From: Ochromonas danica
Taxonomy: Eukaryota; Sar; Chrysophyceae; Chromulinales; Chromulinaceae
Direction of reading: 5' to 3'
Assembly: GCA_015146655.1 (NCBI GenBank)
Contig: VKHL01000117.1
Span: 1-64,000 of the forward strand
Length of the DNA: 64,000 nucleotides
Below, one piece after another: positions 41,091 to 53,400 of this stretch. How positions within the stretch are numbered: the first letter of the stretch is position 1; each line of letters begins with the position of its first letter. A program made the position numbers and the translations under genes. Below the pieces are notes generated by a model. It made no database searches. It was not told the origin of the DNA and was given only the letters and a program-made list of their open reading frames with translations.

Positions 41091-41647
41091 GATTAGTGCA
41101 ATGAATTCAACATCAATTAACTCTATATAGTACCTGCTGCTGGTCGATGATTAGCCAGTGCTGCTGGTCGATGATTTGAAGATAAAATCATTATTAGAAC
41201 AACAACAGAGATAAAGGACAAGAGCAAAGTAAAGTAAAGTAAAGTGGGGTGTGTGGTGGTGGGGTACTGTACAGCACAATGAAAACGCGTTTCTACCACA
41301 TAAATGCGCTTCTGAATGCTGTCTGATGTATGTACAGTATATAGTATAGCTTTTGGTTGTGTTGTATGTATAGCTTGTAGCTTGCAATATCTATTGAGAT
41401 TCTTGGGATTCTTGGGATTGTGTATTCTAGTATTCTCTAAGATAGATTAACAGTTATTATTAGTGTATTTGTACTGTTATAATATCTTATAATACTACGT
41501 AGTATAATTTAATAGTAGTAGTTATCTCCTCCAAACGAACAAACAAGTAGTAGCTCTGCTAGTGATTATACAACCACTCATACCATGATGAATTAGAACA
41601 ACATGCCAAACCGGAAGATGACAAAGAAGATGAAGACTTCTCCTACT
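41091..41647. other. Intergenic, AT-rich
   Basis: A short AAAGTAAAGT tract lies near 41227-41243 and TA-rich stretches near 41335-41520. No gene or RNA gene recognised. Confidence 0.5.
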
Positions 41648-42301
41648 TCACCTCCTACCACCCCCACTATCTTCACCACACTTACTGCGTTGTTTCTTCT
41701 CTCTCTTCACAAAGTACACAACAAACAACAACAGACCAAACACAAACAACAATCCTGTCCATACCAACAACGCACTGTTCAGATCATCCGATCCACAACC
41801 ATATTGCAAACGATAAGGATCGGTCTCGGGAACATCACTCGCCAGATGTCTCTGAGGGCATGCAAACAAGTTACCCCGGAGCATATCTACTTCTTCTATA
41901 TCATAATAGAAACCTGGAATACGACCTGACAGACGATTGATGTTCAGGTAGACGGAAGCCTCAGGAGAAAAGCCACCCCCATCAGAGGAAGAAGAAGAGC
42001 TACTATCTTCTGTTTCCTCACTGCCTGCATCATACTCATTGTCATCACCGTCCTCTTCCTCTAACTGCAACTCTCCTTTCAACTTGTTGTAGCTCACATC
42101 CAAACTCACCCACCGACTCCCTCCTCGCAACGGACCAGGAAGACTGCCGCTCAACCCATTGTGAGATAAAGACAGATCGCTCAAGTAAGGACCCAAGTCA
42201 CTCTCTTCCTTCATCAAACACAAACAACAATCCTGCCCACATCAACAACGCACTGTTCAGATCATCAGGCCCACAACCATATTGCAAACGATAAGGATCC
42301 G
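41648..42301 (-). pseudogene. Leucine-rich-repeat membrane-protein gene remnant, rearranged
   Basis: From the ATG at 42214, about 188 residues: two or three plant-type LRR units (LSDLSLSHNGLSGSLPG, WVSLDVSYNKLKGEL), an acidic insert, another LRR (YLNINRLSGRIPGF), a Cys pair (CPQRH...YGCGSDD), a membrane helix (LLVWTGLLFVFGLLLFVVYFV) and a basic tail. There is no signal peptide and too few repeats for a complete receptor. Upstream, 42217-42301 encodes a second copy of the C-terminal DPYRLQYGCG...LLFVF piece, fused out of place, so the locus looks like the collapsed remains of a tandem LRR gene pair. It may still be transcribed. Confidence 0.6.
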
Positions 42302-42626
42302 CCGTTTATTTTTTGACACCTTCAGATATCTTATTCTCGCAATACTTCAATCTGAGGAACAATGGATGTGTATCCACTAACCCAGCAAGAAGAAGAAAAT
42401 GCAAAAGGTGCAGATGGAACATAACGAAATAACGAAATCCAATGGAAATAAGTTTGTTTTACACCTCCAGCGTTGAGTGCATTCCATTATATTCCATGGA
42501 TTCCATTTCAGGAGTTGTTCTATGCATCCAGCGCATGGTAATAATCCGATGAGTTGGAGGAAATCTGGAAATCGTTCGATTTGATTGTTATTGGATTTGG
42601 ATTTGTTCGTGATCGAGTAGAAAAGA
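42302..42626. other. Intergenic with dispersed repeat
   Basis: About 42332-42405 repeats 38794-38870, and 42480-42530 carries a CCATGGATTCC motif like the one at 39252. The rest is the short upstream region of the FAIM1-PX-PDZ gene. Confidence 0.55.
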
Positions 42627-44400
42627 ATGGTCACTGTCTTTGATGGTCAATTATCTAGGACTTGGTACTTCACCAATAAGCATCGCAAACATGTCATTAG
42701 CCTCTATCACGACACCATCACAGGTAGCCGCCACCCTTTCCCTTTCCTAGCCTAGTGCACCGTAGCTGACCTCAGCATGTGGGGGATACTTAGGTGTACG
42801 AAGTGCTATGCTAGACTTCCAGGAAATCCGTGGATCAACTGGGAATTCTTCAGTTTTCATGGAGAGTCAAGGCCATCGCATTTTCTTCTCCGTGGACGAC
42901 CTGCCCGGATATATTGAAATTAAAAGAAATGGATGGACTGGGTTTTTGTATTATTGTGTTATTAATGACAAGATTATTCCAGAATGTACGGAAGTGGTCT
43001 CGATTAACCAGGAAGACATCTTCAAGTAAGACATCTACCCTTTACTGTGAGGTGCAGATGAGAAGCTGTGTGGCTGATTAGTGATGCATGGGATATACTG
43101 TGTGTGTCTGTCTGTGTGTGTGTCTACCTGTTAGACCTAAGGTCGGGGGAACCATCCAATCCATTGACGAGAAGACAGAAGGTGCTATTATCACGTGGTA
43201 TCTTGTGCAAACTTCTCGCACCACGGATGGAGTTGCCACACAAGTTCATCGACGTTTCCGTGACTTCGTTGAGCTACATTCACAAGTGAAGTCCAATCTT
43301 AAAGGAAATCATCTCTTCCAGGCATTACCAACACTACCTGAGAAGCCGTTGAAAGTGCTGACTGATCATAATGACCCCAACTTCATCGAAGAACGACGTC
43401 GTAAGCTGGAAATCTATCTTGTTACCTTAGTCAATATCCCACATGTCCAAGATATGGTGTGTATTAAGGCTTTCTTAGGGCTAATGGAGAGTGTAAGTTC
43501 TCTTTTGTTGTCTGTCTAAAATGGGGTCATAATGGGGGTGGGGGTGTTACAGGTTCGTGAGCACTCAGTAGCTTTTCCTGAAAACCAGTTAGGCATTGGG
43601 CTAGTGCCTGGCAAGTCGAGCAAGGTACCCTATGGTGTCTCACCAGATAACATTGCTGTGGTAGGTAGTGTGTCAGATCTGCCACAAGGTAGTGTCTTCG
43701 AGAGCATTCGAGTAGGAGATGCAATCTCCAAGATCAACGGCATCCCTGTAGCTGGATCTACTTTCAAGGAAGTGATCGAGCGAATTCGTAGTCTATCTCG
43801 TCCTTTGATTATTCATTTCATTCAAATTGTTGGAGGCCTGCCCACTCCTCCTGTGTCACCCTTAGCAGCAGGCACTGTGACGCCGTCCAAAGGCAGTGAG
43901 AAGAACGAAGTTTGTCCTGCCATGTAAGACCATCCTCCTCTAATATGAACGCATGTCTAGAACAAGAGTGGGCATAATGGATTTGATTGATATGCAGGGT
44001 TGTGGATGAGATGCCGGATGACTTCTTGACCAAACCTTCTTCTTCGTCGTCGTCGTCTTCTTCGTCTTCTTCCGCTCCTCTTGTTGTGACTTCTTCTTCT
44101 TCTCCTCCTCCGCCACGACCTGCTCGTTCACCTGTCCCGCCAAGTGGACCACCCTCCATGGTCGCATCTACCACTGCTGTCGCTGTTGCTGCCGCTGCTA
44201 CTACTAACATTAGCAGCAATGAAGAGAGCGAGGCTATTGCAGGGGGTGGCGAGGATGACACTGTCATCACCTTCGACCAGAAGAGGTCGTCCATGCCTCA
44301 TTTCCCTCCACCTCCAATCCCTGTCGCTGCCCCAACCTCTGATGCTTCTCCTGATGCTGCCACCTCGTTGACTAATGAGGAAGGCGATGTTGCTTTATAA
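42627..44400 (+). CDS. FAIM1-PX-PDZ fusion protein (five exons)
   Basis: Exons 42627-42723, 42794-43025, 43135-43492, 43553-43923 and 43998-44400; every junction is GT-AG and keeps frame, giving 486 residues. Domains: a FAIM1-like domain (about 1-110; W-x-F...H.I.LYHDTITGVR, DFQEI, GYIEI, GF.YYCVIN pattern), a PX domain (about 115-225; basic RRFRDF, LP.LPEKP, DPNFIEERRRKLEIYL), a PDZ domain (about 232-325; QLGIGLVPG carboxylate loop, VGDAISKINGIPV) and a Ser/Pro/Ala-rich tail. Known: FAIM1 is a small soluble protein linked to apoptosis inhibition and protein-aggregate clearance; PX binds phosphoinositides on endosomes; PDZ binds C-terminal peptides. Inference: an endosomal membrane adaptor carrying a FAIM1 module. 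The start is supported by an in-frame stop nine bases upstream. It sits next to TSG101, another endosomal gene. Confidence 0.82.
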
Positions 44401-45046
44401 GACCCTGTCGCCCACCTCGTTGACTGCATCTATTGACAGATTACAATATATATTGTCCATACGCTAATGTGTCGTCTTCTTACCTGCTGCTGACCTCTTG
44501 ATGCCTATATTGTGATTCTAATATATCATCAAACGCCTCTACTCACCTTAATATCTTCCTTCACGCTCACTTCACCAACCAATACCATGGAATACACCAC
44601 AGTGTAGACCTCTGGCTCTATTCTTCTTAAGTTAATTCTCCCACACTCAGTGTTTAACTTAATAAGAGAATGTGAGGACAGTGGGAGAGTGAATAATTTA
44701 GCTGTCAGAAGAAAAGAACGAAAGAGTGGGTCTTCCTCATTGATTCGGATTGGCTATTATTCTATTCTGTTATCTCTATAGTGATCTTTTCCTTATTCTA
44801 AATTATTCAATAATATTTTTATTTTTCTTATCCACCAAAAACTAGTCAATCAAATCAAATCAATCGAACAGTGAATCAAACAGTGAGAAAGACAGTGAAG
44901 AAGAAGATTCACTTAGCATTGCCGTCACTCTGTCAGCCAGTTAGTCAGTCAATCAGCAAGTAGTCATACCACTCTTGACCTCTTAAATTAACCACAAGAA
45001 TCTCTATTAGAAAGAGAAAACAACAGTGACAGTAACAGTAACAGTG
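44401..45046. other. Intergenic between the FAIM1-PX-PDZ gene and TSG101
   Basis: AT-rich, with no recognised gene. An imperfect inverted pair around 44634-44690 (GTTAATTCTCCCACACTCA and AGTGGGAGAGTGAATAA) could form a hairpin. The last 200 bases are the TSG101 leader. Confidence 0.5.
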
Positions 45047-46914
45047 ATGAGTCCTTTGTCTGTCCTACTCAACCAAGTGTCCTATCCACAGCGACAGCGT
45101 GTCAAGGATGACATTAATCAGCTCATGGATTATTTGAAGTCACTCATGCCTAAAGTGTCCACGTTTGGTAACTAACTGTCCTATTATTATCGTGTGATAT
45201 CTTGTGCACAGTGGATTGACGATGCATGCGTTATGTGTGTGTCTGTGTCTGTGTCTATGTGTGTGTTTACCTCTGTGTGTGTGGGTCTGTGTATGTATGT
45301 CTCTGTGTGTCTCTGTATGTTGTGTGTGTGTGTGGTATGGGTACCAATGTAGTGCATAACAATGGTATGGAGACCAAGTTGATCGCTATCATCGGCACAG
45401 TGCCTATTTTCTACGGCGGATCACAGGTAAGCATACCATATGCTATCTGTTAGACTGTTACTGACTACGTGTCTCTGATGGCTGCTGTTGGTTATTAGTA
45501 TAATATCCCCGTGGAGATCTTTATCCCCTTAAACTATCCTAATGAATGTCCCAAGATGTTTGTTCGCCCTACTGCCAATATGACAATCAAAGCCAATCAT
45601 AGACATGTGGATATGCAAGGATGTGTCTATCTCCCCTACTTGCATGAGTGGAAAACCACTTCCAACTTGCAGGGATTAGCAGAGGTTGCCAGTGGAGTCT
45701 TCTCTATTGAACCCCCTCTCTTTTCTAAGCCAGCTGTCGGTACAGTTCAGACTTCTTCTTCTTCCTCATCTTCGGCTGTTGCAGCCAAGCCCTCAGCAAC
45801 ACCCACACCAGTTGTCGCCGCTGTTGCGTATCCTTCTTACCCTTCTTCTACCAACAATGCGATAGGAGCATCAGGAGCGACTACAGGATCTGGTCGTGTG
45901 GTTACTGTACTTGATGGTCCTTCTTCTTCATCGTCTGCAGCAGCTGCAGCTAGCATAACCACCACAGGGAATGTTTTGCCTATTAACACTACCAGCAATG
46001 GTCAGTCAGGGAGCACGTCCTTCGCCAATGCTAACCCTGTTAACCCTGCTGCTTTTGTTAACCCTGCAGCTGCCTCTTTGACCAACAACAACAGCAGTAC
46101 CAACACTTCGGGAGACCCTCTTAAGCGTCTCAATCTCATTGAAGAAGTGACGATGAAGATGCAAGGATGTATCCATAAACATCATCTTCAAGCACGTGAC
46201 GATCTTTCCACAGAGTTAGAGATTCAGAACTATCTGAACTGCTCTCATGATCAAGCCAAAGAGAACACGACCTCTCTCTTAGCCATGATTCAAGACATGG
46301 AGAAACATTTGGAGACAATTAACAAACAAAAGGTCAAGTTTGAAGAAGAGAAAGATCGCGTGGAAAGTGCATGGAAGAATCAGATCGCAGAGGATCAGCT
46401 CGTAGTGGAAGATGATGTCTCTCAGCAGATCTTCCAACTTCATGGTCAAGTCCAAGCTATTGATGATGCTTTCTATTTCCTTGACAAGGCCTTAACAAAT
46501 CATGTTTTGGACAGTAATGTTTATCTTAAAGAAGTGCGCAATTTGTCCAGACAGCAGTTTTTGGCAAAATTGCATTTGAAGAAGATTGAAAAGGTGATGG
46601 AAGGGGCAGGTAGTAACACTGCAGCTTTATTCTCTTATGGTACCTCGAATCCTGGCAGTAACACCAATCTGATTGACCTGGGTGGAGTTAATGGAAGTGG
46701 AGGAGGTCGAGGGCCTCCCAATGCGATGATGTCCTCTGGTAGTGTCCACAGCAATCCAGCTTCCGGCAAAGGCAATAATGGTGTCTTTGAGAGTGGCGGT
46801 GGCATAGCCTATAATAGCCAGTACAATGTTGCCTTGGCGAATGGACGCTACCTTCCTCCCGCTGCTGCCACCCCTACAGCTGTGGCCACACCTGTTGCCT
46901 ATCCTGCGCTGTGA
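45047..46914 (+). CDS. TSG101: ESCRT-I subunit TSG101/VPS23 (three exons)
   Basis: Exons 45047-45167, 45353-45426 and 45499-46914, 536 residues. The joins rebuild the UEV domain: VHNNGMETKLIAIIGTVPIFYGG, then YNIPVEIFIPLNYP, PTANMTIK, HVDMQGCVYLPYLHEW. The ubiquitin-conjugating Cys is absent (Tyr in YLPYLHEW), as in TSG101. A Ser/Ala/Pro/Asn linker (about 155-260) leads to a coiled coil and the steadiness box (about 370-430; QLHGQVQAIDDAFYFLDKAL, FLAKLHLKKI). A Gly/Asn-rich tail of about 100 residues follows, longer than in animal TSG101. Role (established for the family): recognises ubiquitinated cargo and PTAP motifs on endosomes and starts multivesicular-body sorting. Intron 1 holds a long TG/CT dinucleotide tract. 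Confidence 0.95.
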
Positions 46915-47414
46915 GCTGGTCGTCGCAGTTCATCGCATTGCAGCACATTGCATTGCATTGTGTTCTTGTAATAAATGTGTGTAAGTTAATATATTATGAA
47001 ATAATGGATTGACATGCTTTGGTTCATCATTCTCTTCTAGCATATCCAATGGATGCGAATCGATTGTAGACTGCTCAGACTAATGAATGTAATAACTCAC
47101 ACCAGAGTTTAGTCAATGCAACGCAATCATCCCAACTAGTCTGTAGTCTGTACTACACTCTACTCTAGCACTACACTTTGTGTACTTGTAGCACCAGACG
47201 AAATTCGAAACTAAACCAAAACAAGACGGAAAAACTGTTATTGAAAAGTCTAAAATCTGGAGATATAAGTCGAGTTTGGATGAGCAGGATTTGTTTCAAT
47301 GTGTCATCATCATCATTTGATAGTCATTGTCATTGATTGTCGTTGATAGTCTTTGGCATTGATTGTCATTGTCATTTTCATTGATACGGGGTCGCTCTAC
47401 ATCTCTCAGCGTCA
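46915..47414. other. Intergenic
   Basis: An AATAAA lies at about 46971, a plausible polyadenylation signal for TSG101. About 47290-47385 is a degenerate TTGATAGTCATTG repeat ahead of the next gene. Nothing else recognised. Confidence 0.5.
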
Positions 47415-47669
47415 ATGACCCCTTTAGTCTATTTTCTTTTCTTTCTACTCCCTTCTTCTCATTGTTTCTACTACCAGCAGCGGCAGTGCCGTGTTGGTGT
47501 CAATGTCAATGTCAATGTCATTCCAATTGGTGCGTCAGGTACAGCCCCGCACATTCCCTGTAGACCTGCTCTAGGAGAGAGATCTCCCGCCCACTCTCTC
47601 TGCTTTGCTCTCTATGCCAAACCTTCGTCCTCATCGCCATCGGATAGTGACCAGCAGGACAAGAGAAAG

Positions 47670-47703
<34 letters not shown>

Positions 47704-48046
47704 GCAGCAGCAGCAGCGGAAGTAGCGACACTCACTCGGTAGTGCTTTTAACAGAATCACTTCTTCTTCCCATTTCTTCTTCCTTCCTCTCATCAACTTT
47801 GTTCTTCCATTCTTCCACCTTGCGATACTTCTTTACCTTAAAGGATGAGGCGGTGAGTTTTTGGACAAAGATTGAACATCGCTTACAGACTTCTAAGGAG
47901 ATCTTCCAAATGAGAGCAGAACGTGATCTTCGCTCTTTGACTGCGATGACTGATCTTTTCCAACGAAGAATTGTCAAAGAGAGTAGTCAACGAGTGAATA
48001 GTTTGGAGGAATTGGAAGAGTAAGTCTTGCCTATGTCAATGTGTGC

Positions 48047-48083
<37 letters not shown>

Positions 48084-49086
48084 TATGTGTGTGTGCATAT
48101 GTGTGTGCGTGTGTGTGTGTACTGTGTGTATGTGTGTGTGTGCATATGTGTGTGTGTGCATATGTGTGTGTGTGCTAATGCTTCTGTCTATCTGTCTATC
48201 TGTCTGTCGTAGACCTGTATCCGCCATGCAAGAGGTAGTAAAGCAGATCATCTCTGATCCTTCCTCCATGTCCCTTCTCTTAAGAGGCGGTCTACACAAG
48301 AAGTCCAAACTCGTCGGAGGTCTGTCAGCATCCACTACCAAACAACGAGCTCAAGCCATCCGATCAGGCCAATTGAAGCCTAAGAAAGAAGAGAAGGTTA
48401 CACCCGATGCAATCTATCGATCTGTCCGACTGCTACCCAAGCAAATCGACTACGGATATCAACAACGTCAACGACGACGAGAAGCTCAACTCTCTCAAGA
48501 GAACACACGGTTAAGAGAATTACCTTCTTCTGCTACTGCTACTGCCACTGCCAGGCAAGGAAGAGGTGGTAGTGAGGGTCAGCTTCCTGTCCTCTACCCG
48601 GCCAACACTGCCCCCAAGGCATTCTCTTGGGCAGCTACCACCTCCTCCTCCTCCTCCACCACTAGTACTAGTACTAGTGCTACCCAGGCAGACGATGGAG
48701 AGAGGATTGATGAGAGCATTAGTGGTGGTGGTATGGATCAGTTCGCAGTCCAAGATGTGGTAGACAGTGACGATGTAGCAGTTACCAAACCAACCCCTTC
48801 CTCCTCCTCCTCCTCCTCCGTCACTGATGTCATTGAGACGACAGCAGAGGTAGCTGATGGCAAAGAGAAGCGTTATCTCGCGGCAGCTCTCAAGGTGATT
48901 GACGTGAGCTTCTTTGTCTTAGAGAGTGTCATAAAGGCGACGGGCCCCTTGCTATCTGATCGAGGACAGCTAGCTTGGTCTCGTATTGTGGACACCTTCC
49001 CTGCTGCTCTCAAGAAGAAAGAAGACAGCTGGCAGCTGTTTGGACAGTTCAAGAAGCCTTCCTCTTCCTCGCCTCCGTCGAAGTGA
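47415..49086 (+). CDS. Putative plastid-targeted protein of unknown function (two exons)
   Basis: Exons 47415-48019 and 48213-49086; the donor GTAAGT and acceptor CGTAG restore one frame, giving 492 residues. The N-terminus MTPLVYFLFFLLPSSHC is a signal peptide, followed at the likely cleavage site by FYYQQRQCR and a basic, Ser-rich, acid-poor stretch. Known: in algae with red secondary plastids, bipartite presequences have an aromatic residue (usually Phe) at the start of the transit peptide. Inference: import into a complex plastid, or alternatively secretion. The mature part has a helical segment (EAVSFWTKIEHRLQTSKEIF), a Lys/Arg-rich middle, and a conserved-looking helix near the end (DVSFFVLESVIKATGPLL). 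I recognise no family. The 193-base intron is mostly a TG microsatellite. Confidence 0.7.
48049..48178. repeat. TG microsatellite inside an intron
   Basis: An interrupted (TG)n tract occupying most of the intron of the plastid-type gene. Similar TG tracts lie in the neighbouring introns at about 43100-43128 and 45223-45333, and a CA/TG tract in the helicase gene intron at about 54965-55000. Confidence 0.9.
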
Positions 49087-49524
49087 CACTGACAGACAGA
49101 TAGACTACCATGGTCTACCATCTTCTCTGCTAGACCCTCTAGGGGGGCAAGGGGGGAGGGGAGGGGTATTGATTGGAAGGGTACAACCTGCCACTACTAC
49201 TCAGTGAAGCTTGAGATCGTATGGGGTGGATGGACAATTTCGTTGTTAACCATTCTGGACCTACACAGTAGACTATGTGTAATACCTTCATGGTCACTGT
49301 CAAGGTCAAGCAACACGTCATTATTTATTTAAACTAAATTAGGCGATGGCCTGCAATCTATGCTGGATTAAGAGGTTCGAGGTGATGTAAATTATCACCA
49401 CCTGGTTATGTGGTGGATAGACTACAACGATTGGAAAACTTGTTGAGAATGATGACTTACTACCGTTGTGAAGAGACTTACTATGACCAAGTCAATGACA
49501 GCATCCAGCAGGTGGAGGAGGAAG

Positions 49525-49745
49525 AAGGCCTAGTAGAAGTAGTAGTAATAGCAATCAGTATCTTGCATTAGCCTGTCATGACAAATGGTTCTCCTTCTCT
49601 GTCTGGCTAATAGTTTAACATCTCGGAGACATCATAAGTCATAGCTCCTCCACTCATTTAACCACTACGACTACTACCACGACTACTACTATCTTCATGT
49701 TATTCTTGTGCTTCTTCTTTCTTCTCTTCTTCACCTCATTCTGTT
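49525..49745 (-). pseudogene. Decayed copy of the X-gene 3' end and PH-gene 3' end
   Basis: 49531-49660 matches 59515-59640 almost perfectly. 49622-49745 also resembles, with more changes, the coding end of the PH gene (about 60190-60300: the GGVTYDASEIYEM and EKRGGRGGWVIG part on the minus strand). It cannot encode the domain. Confidence 0.7.
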
Positions 49746-49970
49746 CTTGACATAAGGTTATCATCGTTATTATTATGGTTATTATTGATTACTCAACCTA
49801 CGTTAAGGTATAGTTTTAAGGTGTACCCTTTCCAAACATTCGATCAAAGAACAGTTTTTGTTTGGGTGGAAGAAGACTGACAGTAGACTAGATAGATCTA
49901 GACTACATCATCTACAGTAGTCTAGTGAGATGGGGATGTACTGTAGACAACTATCGGTCGGTCGATACCA

Positions 49971-50023
49971 GTATCGGTGTCGTATCGTATCGGGTCAAAA
50001 ACGATACGATACAACACCGATAT
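49971..50023. repeat. Inverted repeat with 22-base arms and a 9-base loop
   Basis: The left arm GTATCGGTGTCGTATCGTAT and two further bases pairs with the right arm at 50002-50023, with two mismatches, around a loop of about nine bases (GGTCAAAAA). The arms are built from a TATCG motif also present just upstream (TCGGTCGGTCGATACC). Function unknown; it could be a binding-site cluster, a miniature element or a structured RNA. Confidence 0.75.
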
Positions 50024-50475
50024 CTGCGGCCGCTAACTCCCTCCAACATGAACTGTAACTATCATGTGTAGACTACTGTAACATTGGACTTTTCATTGTT
50101 GATATTGATGAATTGAATGGCAACAACACCATCTCATACTGCTAGGTCCTCTAAGGTGCTAGTCATTAGATCTCTGATGCAGTTAGCCTAATGTGTTGTA
50201 GACTACACTACTATCTAATCCACTACTACTGCTGCTGTTGTCAAGGAGTCACAAACACTTCTACTAGATCATTATCGTGTACTACTAGACTAGAACAAGT
50301 CGAAGTGTAACTCTATAGTCATGGCTATTGAATACTAGTGTGACTAACATATTGAAGGGAAGGACAAGAAGGAAGGACAGACACTACTTGCTTAATCATT
50401 ATCTTATTGTAGTACCACATACCATTCATCATCATCACCAAGGTCGTCATCATGGTCATCATGATCATTGTTGGG

Positions 50476-53400
50476 TTAGAGGAAGTCAAGGAACAAAGCA
50501 TCCACTAAAGACATCAACTCTGTAGAAGGAGCTATTTCATTGATCTTGACATCTACAAGATAATCACAAATCTGACCGCAAAGTTCCAATTTCGACACAC
50601 TTTGAAGGTCTTCATCTTCATCACCATTACCATTACCTGCTGCTCTTGTTGTAGTAGTTGTTGTTAATAGCTCTGATTCTTCATTCGATTGTTCTACCAC
50701 TCTTCTGAAATCAGGAAAGAGAATCCGATTAATACAAAGTAAAGCACGTGAAATCCAAATCTTCCCTGGAGGAAAGAGTGTAACACCATCACATATCACA
50801 GAGATGCTACTAGTGACTCCATCTGGATTCTTTCTTTCCAATGTTAAAGCAGAATAAGCTACACCTGTCACTTCTGCTGTCACTACTTTACTGTCCCCAT
50901 TACTATTACTACTACTGCTTCTTCTCTTCCGCTTTGTATTCTCTTTCTTCTTATTAGAAGGTAAGAAATGAGATGATGATAAGATACTATGACCTCCAAT
51001 CTTAGCAGCATGACGAGGTAATATGGAGTAGTCAATAAGATTGTAGGAGATGTCATTGTCTTCCTGGCTAAAGCCATGTAGACCATCCTCTATCACTAGC
51101 CATTGTCCACTGAACATCTTGGCGTTGACTTCTGTCACGGGGACTCTCTGTCTCTTCTCTTCTTCTTCTGTTGCTTGTAGTAGTTGTTGTTGCTTTTGTT
51201 CCTTTTCTTTCAATTTCTGCCATTCAACACTTCCCACAATAATCTTGTTGTTGTTATTGGTGGATGAGTTCTGATCTTGTTGTGCTAATGCTTCTTCACG
51301 TACAAACATCTTCCTACAGTCAATCATCAACAACAACACAACAACATCACCAACATCATGTTAGTATAAGAAGACAAACAAGTCATGCTAAAGCAAAGGG
51401 TTAGCTAAGGCTTACTTCTTCTTGTATCCCTCACAATACATGTTAAACAACTTCCTCCCCACAGGAAGATCATTGAATCCTCCTGTTGTTATTCTTGTTG
51501 TCACCTTATCATTATCTTCATCATCTTCATCTTCTTCATCTTCAAGGAAGGTGATCGTCTGGACGACATTCTCTGCCTTGAGCAACTGCAAGCTATTCTG
51601 TCCCCCTACACTACCATCACCACTAACAACAGAAGGATGAATGATGGACTGCAGAAGAGTCTTCTTTGGCTCTATGTTAACCATCGTCACTCTACAGTCA
51701 TGACTATTCTTCATCCTCATGATAACAGAAGGATGAGATTGGATGAGATTGTCTACAATTTGTACTTCATTAACAGTCAATTGATGAAGATGGAAGAGAT
51801 TGACATGACGACCATTTCCTTCTCCATCTTGTAAGAAGATGACTTCTCGATTACATGTCCTTCTTAACGTGACCTCAATAGTGGTTGATAATAACAGACC
51901 GAATGTATCTAATGTCATAGGATTGTCAACATCTTCTACAGGATAGGCTATGAGAACATCCCACATGTCTTCTTCTTCTTCTTTCTTCATCATCTTCTTA
52001 GTCTTCATCTTCCCTTTCTCTACAGCAGCAGTGTTAGTAGTAAGGGTAGTGTTAGTGTTAGCGTTAGTCTGAGGAGGACTTATTGGCAATGTTGCCATAC
52101 ACTTCTCAGTTAATTTCAATCCAACACAAAGCACTCGAAGAACAGCATTCTCCATACTTTGCTTATCATCGTAAAGCATTCGTCCATCATTCACTTTAAA
52201 TGTCCATCTCCCAAGCAAACGCTCTTCATATCGTATAGGGTTAGGGAAAAGCTTAGCAAGAGCATCTGCATTGAGTGAAGGGTCAGCAATTTGCATAGAT
52301 GGCCATTCTGACACTGTGACTTTCTTTGGATTAGATATCATTACATTGCCATGTAACGTCCAAAGCAATGCTAATCTTAATCGATTCACTACTGATGATG
52401 ATAGAGGTCGAGATGATGATTCTAACATATCTAAGTTAAGATGACAATTGGGTGCTAATATTTGATGTGTTTCTTTAACACGTTCAACAAGATTTCTCAC
52501 AGAAGAAGCAAAATGTTTTACTCTTGCCATAACAAGACCATATCTCTGACACATGTTAAGATGATCTCTATGAGATGATTTATTTTTCCAATCTAGATAG
52601 ATATTTAACATTCTAATCGCATCTGAATAAAGTCCTTGATCATAATGAAGAGCACCAAAGAATGTCTTACGAACAATCTCATTGTATTCATCTGGATCAC
52701 TATGGATAATTGGATGTGCAATACGGAAGACTGTCTTAGGTTGAGCTAACGCTGTGGCGATCACAATTGCTTCTGTGCCAATGCCTAAGAGGATGCCATA
52801 GATGACCAACTTACTGCCTGAGAGATCGAGAGGCATTCGACCAGCAAAGGCACCTAATGAAGTCAGTCTACCTCCATCATTAGGGGCACTAATCATCTCT
52901 TCGGAATAGAGATACTGTTGACTATTGATAACAGCCTCTACTGCTGGTGGTTCGATAAGACTCTCTAATAATGGTGTTACACCATCAAATGTAGATTCAT
53001 TCTCAAAGATACCATGTAAAGAGAGAATCACTTCATGTAAAGGTGTACGTTGTATTTCAGCAGTATTGAAGTCTTCAAAAGAGTCAAAGATAGCTTCTGT
53101 ATAGAGACGAAACACTCGGCCAGGACGAACACGACCTGTTCTTCCAGCTCGTTGTGTAGCTGAAGACTTCGAGATCCATGTCTTAGTTAAAGCAGATCGT
53201 ACGATATTCTTTGTTGAACAGCGTACTTCTTTATGAAATCCACAACAAATGACAACATCGACATCAGGTAACGTGAGAGAACTTTCTGCTGCATTGGTTG
53301 CAACGACTACTTTGACTTCATCTGGTCCAGCTGGTACTAATGCTGCTTCTTGTTCTTCAAATGGAAGATCTGAATGAATAGCGATGACGTTATACCCGAC

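Larger units (their letters stand above)
49087..50475. other. Intergenic with hairpin and gene scraps
   Basis: No gene supported. About 49525-49745 is a decayed duplicate of the 59505-59690 region and of the PH-gene 3' end. A long hairpin lies at 49971-50023. Short CTA/GTA-rich and CAT/ATC-rich simple stretches occur at about 49660-49700 and 50420-50470. Confidence 0.55.

Noticed and set aside
44634-44700. Hairpin as a transcription terminator
   Set aside because: Bacterial-type terminators do not apply to a nuclear genome, and the pairing is imperfect.
48036-48341. His/Thr-rich antisense frame over the TG tract
   Set aside because: A product of the dinucleotide repeat within an intron.
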